The notes under the pieces: generated by a model
Seen by the model: only the letters and a program-made list of their open reading frames with translations
Told to the model about the DNA's origin: nothing
Database searches by the model: none
Shown: positions 11,101 through 20,900 of the stretch, piece by piece
Layout: every line of letters starts with the position of its first letter
Numbering within the stretch: the first letter of the stretch is position 1
Program-made: the position numbers and the translations under genes
Source: Calditrichia bacterium
GTDB lineage: Bacteria; Calditrichota; Calditrichia; RBG-13-44-9; J075
Direction: 5' to 3'
NCBI GenBank assembly: GCA_020635015.1
Contig: JACKAP010000005.1
Coordinates: forward strand, 227,686 to 291,685
DNA: 64,000 nt

Positions 11101-11156
11101 ATACTGGATACTGGATACTGGATCAAAATTTTTGTCCAGTATCCAGTATCCAGCAT
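11101..11156. repeat. Inverted pair of heptamer tandem repeats
   Basis: Three tandem TACTGGA heptamers (11101-11121) face their own reverse complement at 11136-11156 across a 14-base AT-rich loop. The pairing is 20 of 21, and further CCAGCAT copies follow to 11164. It lies in the gap between the LysM gene terminator and phoH, in the phoH 5' region. The combination of tandem and inverted organisation recurs across this window. Confidence 0.85.
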
Positions 11157-11217
11157 CCAGCATCTTTGAAAGTAAAAAAATTATGTCCGTTCTACAATAC
11201 CCAATCAGCTCTAAAAT

Positions 11218-11251
11218 AAAAAGGCTCTCGGCTAAAGCCAAGAGCCTTTTT
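11218..11251 (-). terminator. Intrinsic terminator of the LysM gene
   Basis: Stem AAAAAGGCTCT (11218-11228) pairs with AGAGCCTTTTT (11241-11251), with an inner GGC/GCC stem. On the minus strand the hairpin is followed by a T run. It lies 22 bases after the LysM protein stop. The flanking A and T tracts make it potentially bidirectional. Confidence 0.9.
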
Positions 11252-11272
11252 ATAGAGAAAAGGGTTTATCCG

Positions 11273-12115
11273 TTAGTTGCCGGTCTTCAGCACCATGTGA
11301 GGATAAATCATGTTCGGATCTTCACCGACCACATCTTTATTGGCTTCGTAGAGCCGCTGCCAGGTAAAGGCATTGCCCATGCTTTTGGCAATCGAGGTCA
11401 GATCTTCCCCGCGCTTCACCCAGTAGGTACCGGCCCGGGCAAATTTCGGGATATCGAACACCTGGTTGGGATAGATCAGGTCGGGATTTTTGATCTGATC
11501 ACGATTCACGCTGTAAATGCGGATCCAAGCATAGGGATCATTGTAAATCGTGGGCTTCTTGGCGATTTTCCAGAGATAGTCGCCCCGCATCACCGAATAA
11601 CGGATAGAAGCGGAGTTGGCTTTTTCCCGGGCACGCTTGAGCGCTGCTTCAACCCGGTTGAGGATATCATAAGGTTCCGGGCCAAGGCTGATCTTATTCT
11701 TGCGCAGTTCGGCCAGTTGCTTATCATAATCATCCAGTTCAGAAATCCGGTTGGCCATTTCTTCCGCGGAGAGATTGCCGAATGCATTGACTGCGTTTTC
11801 CAGATCTTTGCATTTTTTCACGAACGCATTGTAGCCGTCTTCATCGGTGCCGATCGCTTCATAGATTTTGTTCCAGCAGTCGGCATAAGCAGCGTCGGCC
11901 GCATCCATTTCGGACTGCAACTGGGCAATTTGGGCTTCCTGTTCGGCAATGGCGGTATTGGCATCGTTCAGACGTTTTTGCCATTTGCTTAATTCTGCGT
12001 TGTATTCTTCCATCTTCATATTTTTGTAATCGTAACTATACTGCTGCGCCACTGCCCCCAGGGAGAACAAGAGCAGCAAGATGCAGGTGATAACCATCGT
12101 AGATCGTTTGTTCAT
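11273..12115 (-). CDS. Exported coiled-coil protein with two LysM-like domains
   Basis: A 280-residue protein with a signal peptide (residues 1-23, cleavage near GAVAQQ), a long coiled coil (about 30-165, rich in Glu, Gln and Ala) and two C-terminal LysM-like repeats. The first repeat begins YSVMRGDYLWKIAK and the second YWVKRGEDLTSIAK. LysM domains bind peptidoglycan glycan chains, so it is probably a periplasmic wall-anchoring protein. The ribosome site AGGAGG is strong. The upstream small lipoprotein gene has the same TAGGAGGCAA leader and also encodes a coiled coil; the two are probably co-expressed partners. The specific role is unknown. Confidence 0.85.
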   Translation of the reverse strand: MNKRSTMVITCILLLLFSLGAVAQQYSYDYKNMKMEEYNAELSKWQKRLNDANTAIAEQEAQIAQLQSEMDAADAAYADCWNKIYEAIGTDEDGYNAFVKKCKDLENAVNAFGNLSAEEMANRISELDDYDKQLAELRKNKISLGPEPYDILNRVEAALKRAREKANSASIRYSVMRGDYLWKIAKKPTIYNDPYAWIRIYSVNRDQIKNPDLIYPNQVFDIPKFARAGTYWVKRGEDLTSIAKSMGNAFTWQRLYEANKDVVGEDPNMIYPHMVLKTGN

Positions 12116-12158
12116 TGTTGCCTCCTAGCTTGTGATTTTTCGTTGGGTGCCTGTACGC

Positions 12159-12434
12159 TTATTGATCTTGCCATGCGGAAGCGCGTTGTTGCACAGCCGC
12201 GCCCTTGGTGTCGCAATCCCCGGCCTTATCTTTCTTAGCGGCCAGTTCGCTTTCCATTTGCTGGCGTTTCTGCTTGAGTTCATCCAACTTTTTCTCAGCA
12301 TCCAACGTTGCGCTGCGGGTTTCTTCCATTACCCGAATCTGCTCTTCATTGGGTCTTTGGGTACAGGAGAACGACGCCACCAGAAATCCACCCATCGCAA
12401 GCATCAGAACCATACTTCTGATTCTTTTCATCAT
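12159..12434 (-). CDS. Small coiled-coil lipoprotein
   Basis: A 91-residue protein with a lipoprotein signal (MKRIRSMVLMLAMGG, then the lipobox ASFSC, Cys about 24) and a charged coiled coil (residues 30-70). It resembles Lpp-like or spacer lipoproteins in size and composition, but no homologue is recognised. Two in-frame ATGs follow AGGAGG; the first (12434) is at 8 bases. It lies 43 bases upstream of the LysM protein gene, probably in one transcript. Confidence 0.75.
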   Translation of the reverse strand: MMKRIRSMVLMLAMGGFLVASFSCTQRPNEEQIRVMEETRSATLDAEKKLDELKQKRQQMESELAAKKDKAGDCDTKGAAVQQRASAWQDQ

Positions 12435-12550
12435 ACAATTGCCTCCTAAGTTATCTTTAATTTGTTAGAAAATACTAAACTAAACAAATTTTGTCAAGCT
12501 TTTTCATTGCTGTACAAGCACTACAACTTAACAGAAAAAAGTTTAATATG

Positions 12551-14317
12551 CTATTCTTTTATGACATTTATATACAATTCGCGCAATTGTTTCTCATCCA
12601 CCCGAGAGGGAGTTTGTTCCATCAGTCCCACCGCACTGGCGGTTTTGGGGAAGGTGATCACATCGCGGATCGAGTTGGTGCCGGCCAGGAGCATCACCAG
12701 GCGGTCAAAGCCGAAGGCGATCCCCCCGTGCGGCGGCGCTCCGAACTCCAACGCTTCCAGCAGGAAACCGAACTTGGCTTCCGCCTCTTCCGCGCCGATC
12801 TTCAGGGAGCGGAACACCTGTTCCTGCAGATCCCGGCGGTGGATACGGATGCTGCCTCCGGAGATCTCGTTGCCGTTATAGATCAGGTCGTAGGCCCGCG
12901 CCCGCACCTGTTCCGGCGCGCTGTCCAGCAGATGCATGTCCTCCAGCTTTGGCGAGGTAAAGGGGTGATGCCGGGCGACGTAGCGCTTTTCCTCTTCGCT
13001 GTACTCCAGCAGCGGGAAATCGACCGTCCAATGCAATTGATGTTTGCCGGCATCGATCAGTTGCAGCGTCTCGGCCAGCTTGTTGCGCAGGAAACCCAGG
13101 ATGGTCTGGGCCAGCTCCCGCCGGGGGTCTGCCACCACCAGGATCAGGGCCTCGCCGGAAAGCTGCAGGCGTCCGATCAACTCGCGGCTCTCGTTTTCAC
13201 TCAGGAACTTGCTGATCCCCCCCTCCAGCGCCCCATTGGCAAATTTGAGATGGGCCAACCCACTGCCGCCCACCGAGCGGGTCCAGGCAGTGAGGTCGTC
13301 TATCTGCTTCCGGCTGTAACCCGCCGCTTCCGGCACCACCAGCGCGCCGATATAACCGTTTTCTGCCAGCACATTCTTGAATACTTTAAAATCGGTCGAC
13401 TTGAATATATCCCCGATCTCATTCAGCTCCAGCCCGAAGCGAGTATCGGGCTTATCGCTGCCAAAGCGGTCCATCGCTTCCTGATAGGTCATGCGCGGGA
13501 AGGGGGTGACCAGTTCAATTCCCAGCACCTTCTGAAACAGCTGCTTCATGAACTTTTCCATGGTGCCCAGCACGTCTTCTTCATCGACAAAAGACATCTC
13601 CACGTCGATCTGGGTAAACTCCGGCTGGCGGTCCTTGCGCAAGTCTTCATCACGGAAGCATTTCACAATCTGGTAATAGCGGTCAAAACCGGCGACCATC
13701 AGGATCTGCTTATAGGTCTGCGGCGACTGCGGCAGGGCATAAAACTTTCCTCCCTGCAGCCGCGAGGGCACCAGGAAGTCGCGTGCCCCTTCCGGGGTGC
13801 TCTTGGTCAGAATCGGCGTTTCGATCTCGACGAACCCCTCACCGTTGAAAAATTCCCGGGTGGCCTGGGCAATCTGATGGCGCAGAAGCATCGTCTGCTG
13901 CAGCCGCGGCCGCCGCAGGTCGAGGTAGCGGTATTTCAGGCGCACATCTTCCGACACATCGATGTAATCCTTGATCTCGAAGGGAGTGGTTTTGCTGGGG
14001 TTGAGGATCTCGATTTCCTCGGCCAGCACTTCAATCTCCCCGGTTGCCAGCTCTTTATTGAGCGCTTCTGCGGGCCGTGGAGATACTTTTCCAGCCACCG
14101 CGACCACATATTCCGTGCGCAGCTTTTTCGCCACCTGGTATAAATTTTCGTCCTCCGGGGAAAAAACAATCTGCACTTTCCCGTAACGGTCGCGCAGGTC
14201 GATGAAAAAGAGCCCTCCATGATCGCGCCAGTTGTTCACCCAGCCGCTCACCACCACCGATTGGCCGCTATGACTTTTGTTTAACTCCCCGCATTTGTGG
14301 GTTCTTTTAAGTCGCAT
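12551..14317 (-). CDS. aspS: Aspartyl-tRNA synthetase
   Basis: A 588-residue bacterial-type class II synthetase that charges tRNA(Asp). It has an N-terminal OB-fold anticodon-binding domain (VVVSGWVNNWRDHGG). The catalytic domain contains motif 2 (CFRDEDLRKDRQPEFTQ) and motif 3 (GIAFGFDRLVMLL), and the bacterial GAD-type insertion lies between them. The open frame continues 21 residues upstream, but the ATG at 14317 has AGGAG at 7 bases and matches the family N-terminus MRLKRTHKCGEL. Whether it is discriminating or also charges tRNA(Asn) cannot be decided here. No obvious terminator follows in 12450-12550. Confidence 0.96.
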   Translation of the reverse strand: MRLKRTHKCGELNKSHSGQSVVVSGWVNNWRDHGGLFFIDLRDRYGKVQIVFSPEDENLYQVAKKLRTEYVVAVAGKVSPRPAEALNKELATGEIEVLAEEIEILNPSKTTPFEIKDYIDVSEDVRLKYRYLDLRRPRLQQTMLLRHQIAQATREFFNGEGFVEIETPILTKSTPEGARDFLVPSRLQGGKFYALPQSPQTYKQILMVAGFDRYYQIVKCFRDEDLRKDRQPEFTQIDVEMSFVDEEDVLGTMEKFMKQLFQKVLGIELVTPFPRMTYQEAMDRFGSDKPDTRFGLELNEIGDIFKSTDFKVFKNVLAENGYIGALVVPEAAGYSRKQIDDLTAWTRSVGGSGLAHLKFANGALEGGISKFLSENESRELIGRLQLSGEALILVVADPRRELAQTILGFLRNKLAETLQLIDAGKHQLHWTVDFPLLEYSEEEKRYVARHHPFTSPKLEDMHLLDSAPEQVRARAYDLIYNGNEISGGSIRIHRRDLQEQVFRSLKIGAEEAEAKFGFLLEALEFGAPPHGGIAFGFDRLVMLLAGTNSIRDVITFPKTASAVGLMEQTPSRVDEKQLRELYINVIKE

Positions 14318-14435
14318 GTGCTGCTCCTGGTGTTTGCCTTGAAAAGGCCAAAATTTAGTTTGCCCGCCGGGGGTAAGCAAGGGTTAAAAATTAAGATCTC
14401 CGTCATGATCTAAAAACGGATCGGAAAACTGAATA

Positions 14436-14602
14436 GAACGCGGACGACGCGGATTTTCGCGGATTTTTTTATGGTGCTTCGCCTGGTGTGATCAAATATC
14501 GGACGCAACGGTGTACTGCTGAGGTGTAGGTCACATGGTTTTCTTACGTCTTTGTCTTTTTATTGATTCAGTCATCCGCGCGAATCCGCGTCATCCGCGT
14601 TC
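14436..14602. repeat. Inverted pair of CGCGGATT word repeats
   Basis: A GAACGCGGACGACGCGGATT-type word at 14436-14464 faces a near-complement at 14574-14602, with about 110 bases between. Most positions over the roughly 29-base arms pair. The sequence is of the CGCGGATTTTCGCGGAT class and fills the gap 14318-14708, which otherwise holds only the terminator at 14657-14684. No gene is seen. Confidence 0.75.
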
Positions 14603-14656
14603 CATTCCAATTTTTCAGAACTGCAAACCTTCAGCAAAAACGATTGCACCAAACAA

Positions 14657-14684
14657 AAAAAGCCTGTCAAGCGACAGGCTTTTT
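14657..14684 (-). terminator. Intrinsic terminator of the TPR-ExbBDD-AgmX operon
   Basis: A perfect 12-base stem AAAAAGCCTGTC / GACAGGCTTTTT with an AAGC loop, 25 bases after the AgmX-like gene stop. On the minus strand a T tract follows the stem, so this marks the operon end. Confidence 0.93.
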
Positions 14685-14708
14685 GGTTCAAATCTGTATA
14701 GAGCCGAC

Positions 14709-15758
14709 TTAAAAGATAAACGGCACGCGGATTTTCACCGGCCCGCTATCCACCGAGCCGAAGCGCCAGCGTTTGACCGAGCGTTCGATGCAGCGGTCAA
14801 GTTCCGGATCGCCCAGGGTGGAGTCGATCACCTTGACGGTGCTGACCCGCCCGGTGGGGGCAATCTCGATTTCCAGATCGATCCGGCCGCGCAGGTTGGG
14901 ATTGATCTTGGCCCGTTTCTGATAGCAATATTCCACCGAAGCGCTTTGCTCGTTGATCGAGGCGGTGATCGCTTCCGGATCGCGCGAGCCGGCGCCGCTG
15001 GTCAGTTTCACATTTTCTTTCGAGAGCTTGATCTCCCCGCGGCGTTCGAAGGAGCCTCCCCCGGAAACGCTGGAGCCGGAGATCAGATCATCGATGCCGG
15101 TGCCATCCCCTTCCCGGCGGAAACCGGAGCCTTTAGCGGCGCGGGTGCGTTCGCCGGGAGAGCCGGCGGTGCGAATGCCGGAAGTGCCTTCCACCACATC
15201 GCCGATATCCCCGACGCCTCCGCCTCCGCCGGTCAGATCGGAAAGCACATCGCTATAGGCCACATTTCCGGCCCCGGAGCCTCCGGCCGAGGTGGCGATC
15301 GCCAGGATCCCCTGGGAACCGACTTCCTGCTGCATCTGGCGGGAGCGGGCTTCCAGGTCCGCCTGAGTTCGGGAGCGGCGCTCGGCTTTTTGCGACTGGG
15401 ATTCTTCCACCCGCTCCTTGCCTTTTTCGCTCACTTCGGTCTCTTCTTCCTGAGCCCCGCCGTCTCCCAGGCCCAAATCATCTTCCGCCACCGGCTCTTC
15501 AGTGGGATCCAGCAACTGCACATCATAGATCTTCTTTATCGCCCGTTCTTTTATACGGTTGATCTGGTCTTCGCTCAGCGTCCAGTCCTGGAAGGTCATA
15601 AAAATCATAAACCCATAGAACAGGATAAAATTGAGCAGGAGAATCGAGTAATAGCGGCCATCAAAGGATTCCCAAAAGCTCCGTTCGAACTCTTTCGGAA
15701 AACCGGCTAACCTGAATCCTCCCGGTCCGCCCGGAGGACCTGTCATCTTTGCATCCAT
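14709..15758 (-). CDS. TonB-like protein with AgmX/PglI C-terminal domain
   Basis: A 349-residue inner-membrane protein. A short cytoplasmic N-terminus precedes one transmembrane helix (about 36-56, YYSILLLNFILFYGFMIFM). A charged then Gly/Ser-rich periplasmic linker (60-260) leads to a C-terminal domain (about 270-349). That domain has the AgmX/PglI signature: CYQKR, NPNLRGR, a G-x-V strand, CIERSVKRW and a final PFIF, with the two conserved cysteines present. In Myxococcus, AgmX (GltJ) and PglI belong to the adventurous-gliding envelope complex. The protein is placed where TonB stands in ExbBD operons, last gene before the terminator. Transmission of proton-driven conformational change across the periplasm is inferred. 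GAGG precedes the ATG. Confidence 0.88.
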   Translation of the reverse strand: MDAKMTGPPGGPGGFRLAGFPKEFERSFWESFDGRYYSILLLNFILFYGFMIFMTFQDWTLSEDQINRIKERAIKKIYDVQLLDPTEEPVAEDDLGLGDGGAQEEETEVSEKGKERVEESQSQKAERRSRTQADLEARSRQMQQEVGSQGILAIATSAGGSGAGNVAYSDVLSDLTGGGGGVGDIGDVVEGTSGIRTAGSPGERTRAAKGSGFRREGDGTGIDDLISGSSVSGGGSFERRGEIKLSKENVKLTSGAGSRDPEAITASINEQSASVEYCYQKRAKINPNLRGRIDLEIEIAPTGRVSTVKVIDSTLGDPELDRCIERSVKRWRFGSVDSGPVKIRVPFIF

Positions 15759-15800
15759 CGTAAAAATCCTCAGTAAAAGAATCTATAGGTAAAGCATACG

Positions 15801-16286
15801 TTATTTTTCGCGTATTGTCAACAGGCGCAGCTTATTATATTCAGAAGAGCCGCAGGTATAGATCACCTTAAAGAGTAGCTGGAAGGGAATATTCTCATCG
15901 GCGACCACGATCACCTCCCGGGTAAAGGGGATGGCATACTGCACCTCATTCTGTTTGGCCTCCCGGGCCCGGCGGCTGAGTTCGCTGTACAACACGCTGA
16001 TAATCGGCACATTGGGATCGACTTCCTCGAGCGCCATCACCCGTTCATCCGATACCAGGATATTTTCCCGGGTCACCGACACCGTCAATTCCTTATGGGG
16101 CGCCTCGGTGCTGAGCGAATACGGCAGCTTCAGATCCTTGGAGGGAGAAATGATCGCCCCGGTCGTGGAGTAGGTTTTCAGCAAGAACAGAAGAATAATC
16201 GTCATCGCGTCCATCATGGAAGTCAGGTTCAATTCTTCCGAAGTGATCGTACGGTGTTTCTTCGCTTTTGAAGGTATAAACGCCAT
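15801..16286 (-). CDS. ExbD/TolR-family protein with the conserved Asp
   Basis: A 161-residue single-pass protein. The transmembrane segment starts LTSMMDAMTIILLFLL, and Asp26 sits at the position of the essential proton-binding Asp of ExbD/TolR. The periplasmic part is the usual small folded domain. AAGGA precedes the ATG. It is the downstream member of two adjacent exbD-like genes, 25 bases after the first. With ExbB it should form the proton-driven stator of the machine. Confidence 0.9.
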   Translation of the reverse strand: MAFIPSKAKKHRTITSEELNLTSMMDAMTIILLFLLKTYSTTGAIISPSKDLKLPYSLSTEAPHKELTVSVTRENILVSDERVMALEEVDPNVPIISVLYSELSRRAREAKQNEVQYAIPFTREVIVVADENIPFQLLFKVIYTCGSSEYNKLRLLTIREK

Positions 16287-16311
16287 TTCAACTTATCCTT
16301 ATATCAAAATA

Positions 16312-16860
16312 TTAAATGACCTGGCCGATATTAATTTGCGGAAAAAGCTCTACCACCTTCCCCTCGGCATCCTCGTACGTCGTGACGAAATCGACGGCTT
16401 TGATGATATGCTTGTATTCGATGTCCGCCTCGGCGGATATGATCACGCTCTTTTCATCGACAAAGCCCTGGCCTTTCATTTTATCCTTTATTTCGATCAA
16501 CTGTTCCTGCAGTTTTTTGAAATCATAACTGCCGTCTTCATTGATCGGAATTGCCGGTTCTCCTTCGACATTGGCTTCCCCGGTCAGATAACCGGCGCGG
16601 TTGCCGATAAAGAAGCCCTGCTTAGATAAAATCACGGTCAGCTGAAAGCGTTTCTCTTTTTCATTCAGATCGCCCGTGGTGTTTTTATCGCCGGTCGTGC
16701 TGGCCGGCGGCAGGTTCAGTTCCCGGATCGACAGCTTGACAAACTCCGCGCTGTAGAGCAAAATCGGGATCAGCACCACCATCAGGTTCATCACCGGCCG
16801 GATATCCAGCGGAATTTCGGTGATCTTGTTGTGAGCACGCATTGAAGGTTTAAAAGCCAT
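16312..16860 (-). CDS. ExbD/TolR-family protein lacking the conserved Asp (Asn25)
   Basis: A 182-residue single-pass ExbD/TolR-like protein. The membrane segment reads LDIRPVMNLMVVLIPILL. Aligned with the family pattern TPFIDVML, the proton-binding Asp is replaced by Asn25. The periplasmic part is longer than in its neighbour, with a hydrophilic insert near residues 55-70. The gene is otherwise intact with a GGGAAG ribosome site, directly after exbB (21-base gap). It is probably the non-protonatable half of an ExbD heterodimer with the downstream paralogue, a structural inference from the sequence. Confidence 0.87.
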   Translation of the reverse strand: MAFKPSMRAHNKITEIPLDIRPVMNLMVVLIPILLYSAEFVKLSIRELNLPPASTTGDKNTTGDLNEKEKRFQLTVILSKQGFFIGNRAGYLTGEANVEGEPAIPINEDGSYDFKKLQEQLIEIKDKMKGQGFVDEKSVIISAEADIEYKHIIKAVDFVTTYEDAEGKVVELFPQINIGQVI

Positions 16861-16881
16861 AACTACTTCCCGGTATTATGA

Positions 16882-17547
16882 TTAACGGCTGCCTGTGATC
16901 AGGTTAATTAACTTTACCAAATGCTCGTCCATATCATCGATGATCTGCGCCGTTTTATTCTGAATCACATTGTACAGAACGATCGTCGGGATTGCAACAG
17001 CCAGACCAAAAATCGTGGTGTTCATGGCTGTCGAGATACCGGCCGCCAGCAGGCGGGTTTTCTGATCGTCCGGAATATCGGCACTACCGACCGAGGCGAA
17101 TGCGATGATAAGACCATAAATCGTTCCCATCAGACCGGTCAGGGTGGCAATATTTGCGATCATCGACAGATAATTGGTGCGCCGCTGCAGCTTGGGAATC
17201 ACTTCCAGGGTGCCTTCGTCGACGGCATTCTGGATCGAACGGAAATCCAGGCTGTCGCTTTCGGCCACCTTCTTCAGGCCGGCCAGCACCACGTAGGGAA
17301 GCGCGCGCTGTTTGCCGGCTTCGCACAGCTCGATGGCCCGCTTGATGTTGCCGCTGGTGACATACTTGCGGATTTCCATCATGAACTTATCCGAATTGAC
17401 ATTCGAACGCACCATGACATAATAGATTCTTTCCGCGGCGATGGTTACGGCGATCACCAGGAAAATCAGAATCAGCCACATAAATGCAAAGCCTTCGGCC
17501 CCCGGGCTAAAAGACTTAAAGAATTCACTCCAAAACTGACTACCCAT
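16882..17547 (-). CDS. MotA/TolQ/ExbB proton-channel family protein
   Basis: A 221-residue inner-membrane protein with three transmembrane helices (about 22-42, 130-155, 175-200). The channel-lining threonine-rich helix sequence is TLTGLMGTIYGLIIAF, and the third helix is NTTIFGLAVAIPTIV. ExbB/TolQ pentamers surround an ExbD/TolR dimer and use proton flow. The strong AAGGAG lies before the ATG. It heads the membrane-embedded part of the operon, after the two large TPR proteins and a small secreted protein. AglR of the Myxococcus gliding motor is a member of the same family. Confidence 0.93.
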   Translation of the reverse strand: MGSQFWSEFFKSFSPGAEGFAFMWLILIFLVIAVTIAAERIYYVMVRSNVNSDKFMMEIRKYVTSGNIKRAIELCEAGKQRALPYVVLAGLKKVAESDSLDFRSIQNAVDEGTLEVIPKLQRRTNYLSMIANIATLTGLMGTIYGLIIAFASVGSADIPDDQKTRLLAAGISTAMNTTIFGLAVAIPTIVLYNVIQNKTAQIIDDMDEHLVKLINLITGSR

Positions 17548-17592
17548 AAGAAATTTCTCCTTAGATTATACCAAACGTTTCTCTATTTTCGG

Positions 17593-17928
17593 TTAGAATC
17601 TCTTTTTATTTAGCAGAACATCGATATTTTTTATCGGTTTAATTTTGCCACTGGTATTGGGCACAAACTTCAATTCTTCATTTTTTCCGGAAAGTTCCGA
17701 GCTGAAACTTTTCTCTACTTTCACCTCATCGAACTTTGCCTGCTTGCGCTTGTCGAGGATCTGCACCTGGGGCAGTTCCACCCGGGTGTCGAGAAACTGG
17801 GCTTCGATATCGATCACTTCCGGCTCGCCCTGCTGTTGCGGGCGGGGCTGGGGATCCTGCGCCAGCACCGAGCCTCCCCACAGGCAGCACAGCGCGACAA
17901 CATACCATAATATCCGGTAACGGTTCAT
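17593..17928 (-). CDS. Small exported protein of unknown family
   Basis: A 111-residue protein with a signal peptide (MNRYRILWYVVALCCLWGG, cleavage after VLAQ) and a polar, lysine-rich mature part with no transmembrane segment. I do not recognise it. The ATG at 17928 is preferred because AAAGG lies 9 bases upstream; an earlier ATG at 17937 would directly abut that site. It sits between the 1593-residue TPR protein (12 bases) and exbB, and is therefore likely a component of the same envelope machine. The proline/glutamine-rich start after the signal suggests a flexible N-terminus. Confidence 0.7.
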   Translation of the reverse strand: MNRYRILWYVVALCCLWGGSVLAQDPQPRPQQQGEPEVIDIEAQFLDTRVELPQVQILDKRKQAKFDEVKVEKSFSSELSGKNEELKFVPNTSGKIKPIKNIDVLLNKKRF

Positions 17929-17940
17929 AACGCTCATCCT

Positions 17941-20900
17941 TTATTCTACGATACGGTTTTTATTCAAGATGGTCGACTTCTTCAATATCTGCGGATCGAC
18001 CCGGTCCTGGTCCATCTTGGAACGGATGCTTTCGATGGTCTCGGAAATTTCTCCCGGCAGCAGCTTCAGATCCAGGTGCATCCGCAATCCATAGCGCGGC
18101 GGGCCGTCGAAATCTTTCAGGGAAACTGCGATCACATTGTCCCCCTCACGAATAAAGTCGGCGAAGGTCGCAAAGGAGATTTTTTCCACCTGCTCGAAGG
18201 GTCCGCTTTCTTTGCCGGTAATATACACATCATTAATGTAAAGCCGGTAGGATTTATCCCCGGCAATCGCAATCCAGCCATCGATCGGCTTGGATGAGAG
18301 GTTGAATTGCTTCCGGAAGAATGCTTCCAGGGTATCCGGTTCCGCCCCGGCTTCCAGACTGGCCAGCAGGGAATCGGCGCCGAGATCATCGGTATTTTCG
18401 CTCAAGGAGTCGGTCAGGGTGAGGTCGTTCATCTCCAGCGGATTCACCCCGCCGCTGCTGGCGGCATCCAACACCACCCGGCGCACCCAAATTGCCGGCG
18501 GCGCCACCTGCAGGGAATCAAAGCCTCCAAAACGCAGAGTGTTCGGCACCGGCACTTCCACCACCTGATCCCAGCCCCCGGCGGCAAAAGCCTTCTGGTT
18601 CCAGCCGCTGCTGTAGCGGGTGGTTCCAACCCAGCTGCTGTCACTCACCACCGCCACCTCTTTCTTGGGCAGGTCTTCCAGATAGGTCGCCGGTTCAATC
18701 TGCACCAACTGCGCCAGGGTCAACTGGGTCCAGATATTCTCAATAGAAAATTCCTTGCTGATGTCATAGGAAAAGGCGTACACCGCGTGGGCATATTCAT
18801 TGAGCTCAAAGTTCTGATCGTCAAAGAAAGTGCTGCCCAGTTGATAATTTTCGTTCCGGGTGGAATCGAACTTATCCAGATACAATTCGCTCTTCTGCGC
18901 CGGCAGCTTCGACAGATCGGCCAGCAGCAGCCCGGCATCATAACCGAAGTTAAACATACGCTGCTCGGTGGTCAGGCGAGCGTCATTGTTAATATTGTTG
19001 TCAACCGCCAGTTGCAGGGTCAGCTTGTACTGATTCAGGGCAATCTTGGCATATTGGTTCATGTTGAAGATCAGCTGCATGATGTGACTGTCCTGGTAGT
19101 CGTAATAATCCATGCCGCCCGCCTCTACCGCACCTTCACCCTGTTCGACCAGGTCTTCCAGCACCGGCACAGACCTCTTATATTCCGCCACTGCGTCATA
19201 CATCAGCTTTTCATATTCATCCGCCAGCACATTGCGCGAGAGCAGGATCTTGCGTTTGGATTCCTCGACGTATTTGTTCTCCAGGCCCAGCTCTTCGGAG
19301 ACCTTCAGGTTCTTGATATGCGCTTCGATGGTGGTATTTACCTGCTTGGCCACCAGGGAGCGCAGCACCTGATCCTTGAACACCAGGGCACGCAGGCCGG
19401 TCTCCGGATTATCCACCCGCAGGTATTCATCGACAAATTCCGAGGAGCGTTCCGCCACATTATACTGGATCAGGGAGATCTTATCTTTGGCCCGGCCAAA
19501 CCATTTCAGGGCCACTTCGGAGCTGCTGTCCTGCACCACCTCTTTCTGCAGGGCAATGGTAGAATCACTGGGAGCAGGCGCCGGCTCCGGTTCGGCGGCC
19601 TTGGTGGTGTCCATCGAGACGTCCAGTTTTTCCGCCAACACCGGCAGGTTGATCAAGACGTTCTTATACTCTTCCACCGCCCGGTCATAGGCCGGCACCG
19701 AGGCGTTGAACACCTGGTTTTCCTGCACCAGCCGCTCTTCGCGGGTCAGGTTGGGCGGCATATCCTGATTGGCGATGGCATTGGCAAATTCTTCATACGC
19801 TTCGGCAATGCGGTACATCGCTTCGAAACTGCGCACCGAGCCGAGGCTGATCACCTGGGTGAAGGATTTCTCCACCTCGTTCAGCTTCTGCTGCTTCTGC
19901 TCCAATTGCTGGCGCAGTACCGTCTGCGGGTAACCCAGACGGATATCGCGATATTCCTGATACTGGATCTGGCCCAGCTTATAATTCGCTTCCGCCGCAA
20001 AGAACAGGTTGGGATCGCGGCCGGCACGGGCAAAATTGTCGCTGCGCTGGATCGCTTTATTGAATTCGACCTTGGCGGAGTCATAGCTGGCACGCTCGTA
20101 GTAATAGGCCCCGCGATTGTAAAACGCTTCCACGGTTTGGGGATCGTTGGGATAGCGGGAGGTAAATTCCTCATAGATCTGGTTTGCACTGGCCAGGTCG
20201 TCCAGCTTCAGATAATATTTGGCATTTTCGAAGAGCAGATCCTTCGATTCCGGATTGGTCGGATAGGTGCGGATATACAGATTGTTGGCCCGGATCGCTT
20301 CCTGCCAGGCTTCCGCTTTCTCGTAGAAGATGCTGGCATTATACAGGGCATTTTCCGCTTCCGGGGTGCCGGCAAAACGTTCGAAGATCCGCTCGTTGGT
20401 CTTGGCGACATTCTGGAAATCTTCCAGCTCCTTGTAATCCGAGGCGATATTGACGAAGGCATCCATCACATGCTTGGAGTCCTGGAAATCGCTCACCAGG
20501 ATCTCGTAGGTCTCGATCGCCCGGTTCCACTCTCCGGCCTGCTCGAAATTCCGGGCGCTGCGGAACAGCGCGCCGTCAACAAAATTCACGTATTCGGATG
20601 CTTCCTCGTACACCCGGCGGTATTCCTTGGCGGCTTCGATGTGATTGCCTTCCTGCTCCAGCCGCTCCCCGTTCTTGAAGATCGATTCGCCGATGCGGCT
20701 CTTGGCAACGGTGATCTGGTCCTCAGGAATATTGGGGGTATTGAGGATCTTCTTGGCCACGATCTCGGAATCGCGGTACTGCCCGAGGAAGAAATAGCTG
20801 TTCATCAGCGAGACCAGGCCCACGCTCTTCTGCTGCGATTTGGGAAATTTAGTCACCATGGTCTTATAGTATTTCCGGGCCAGATCATATTTGCGCTTGT

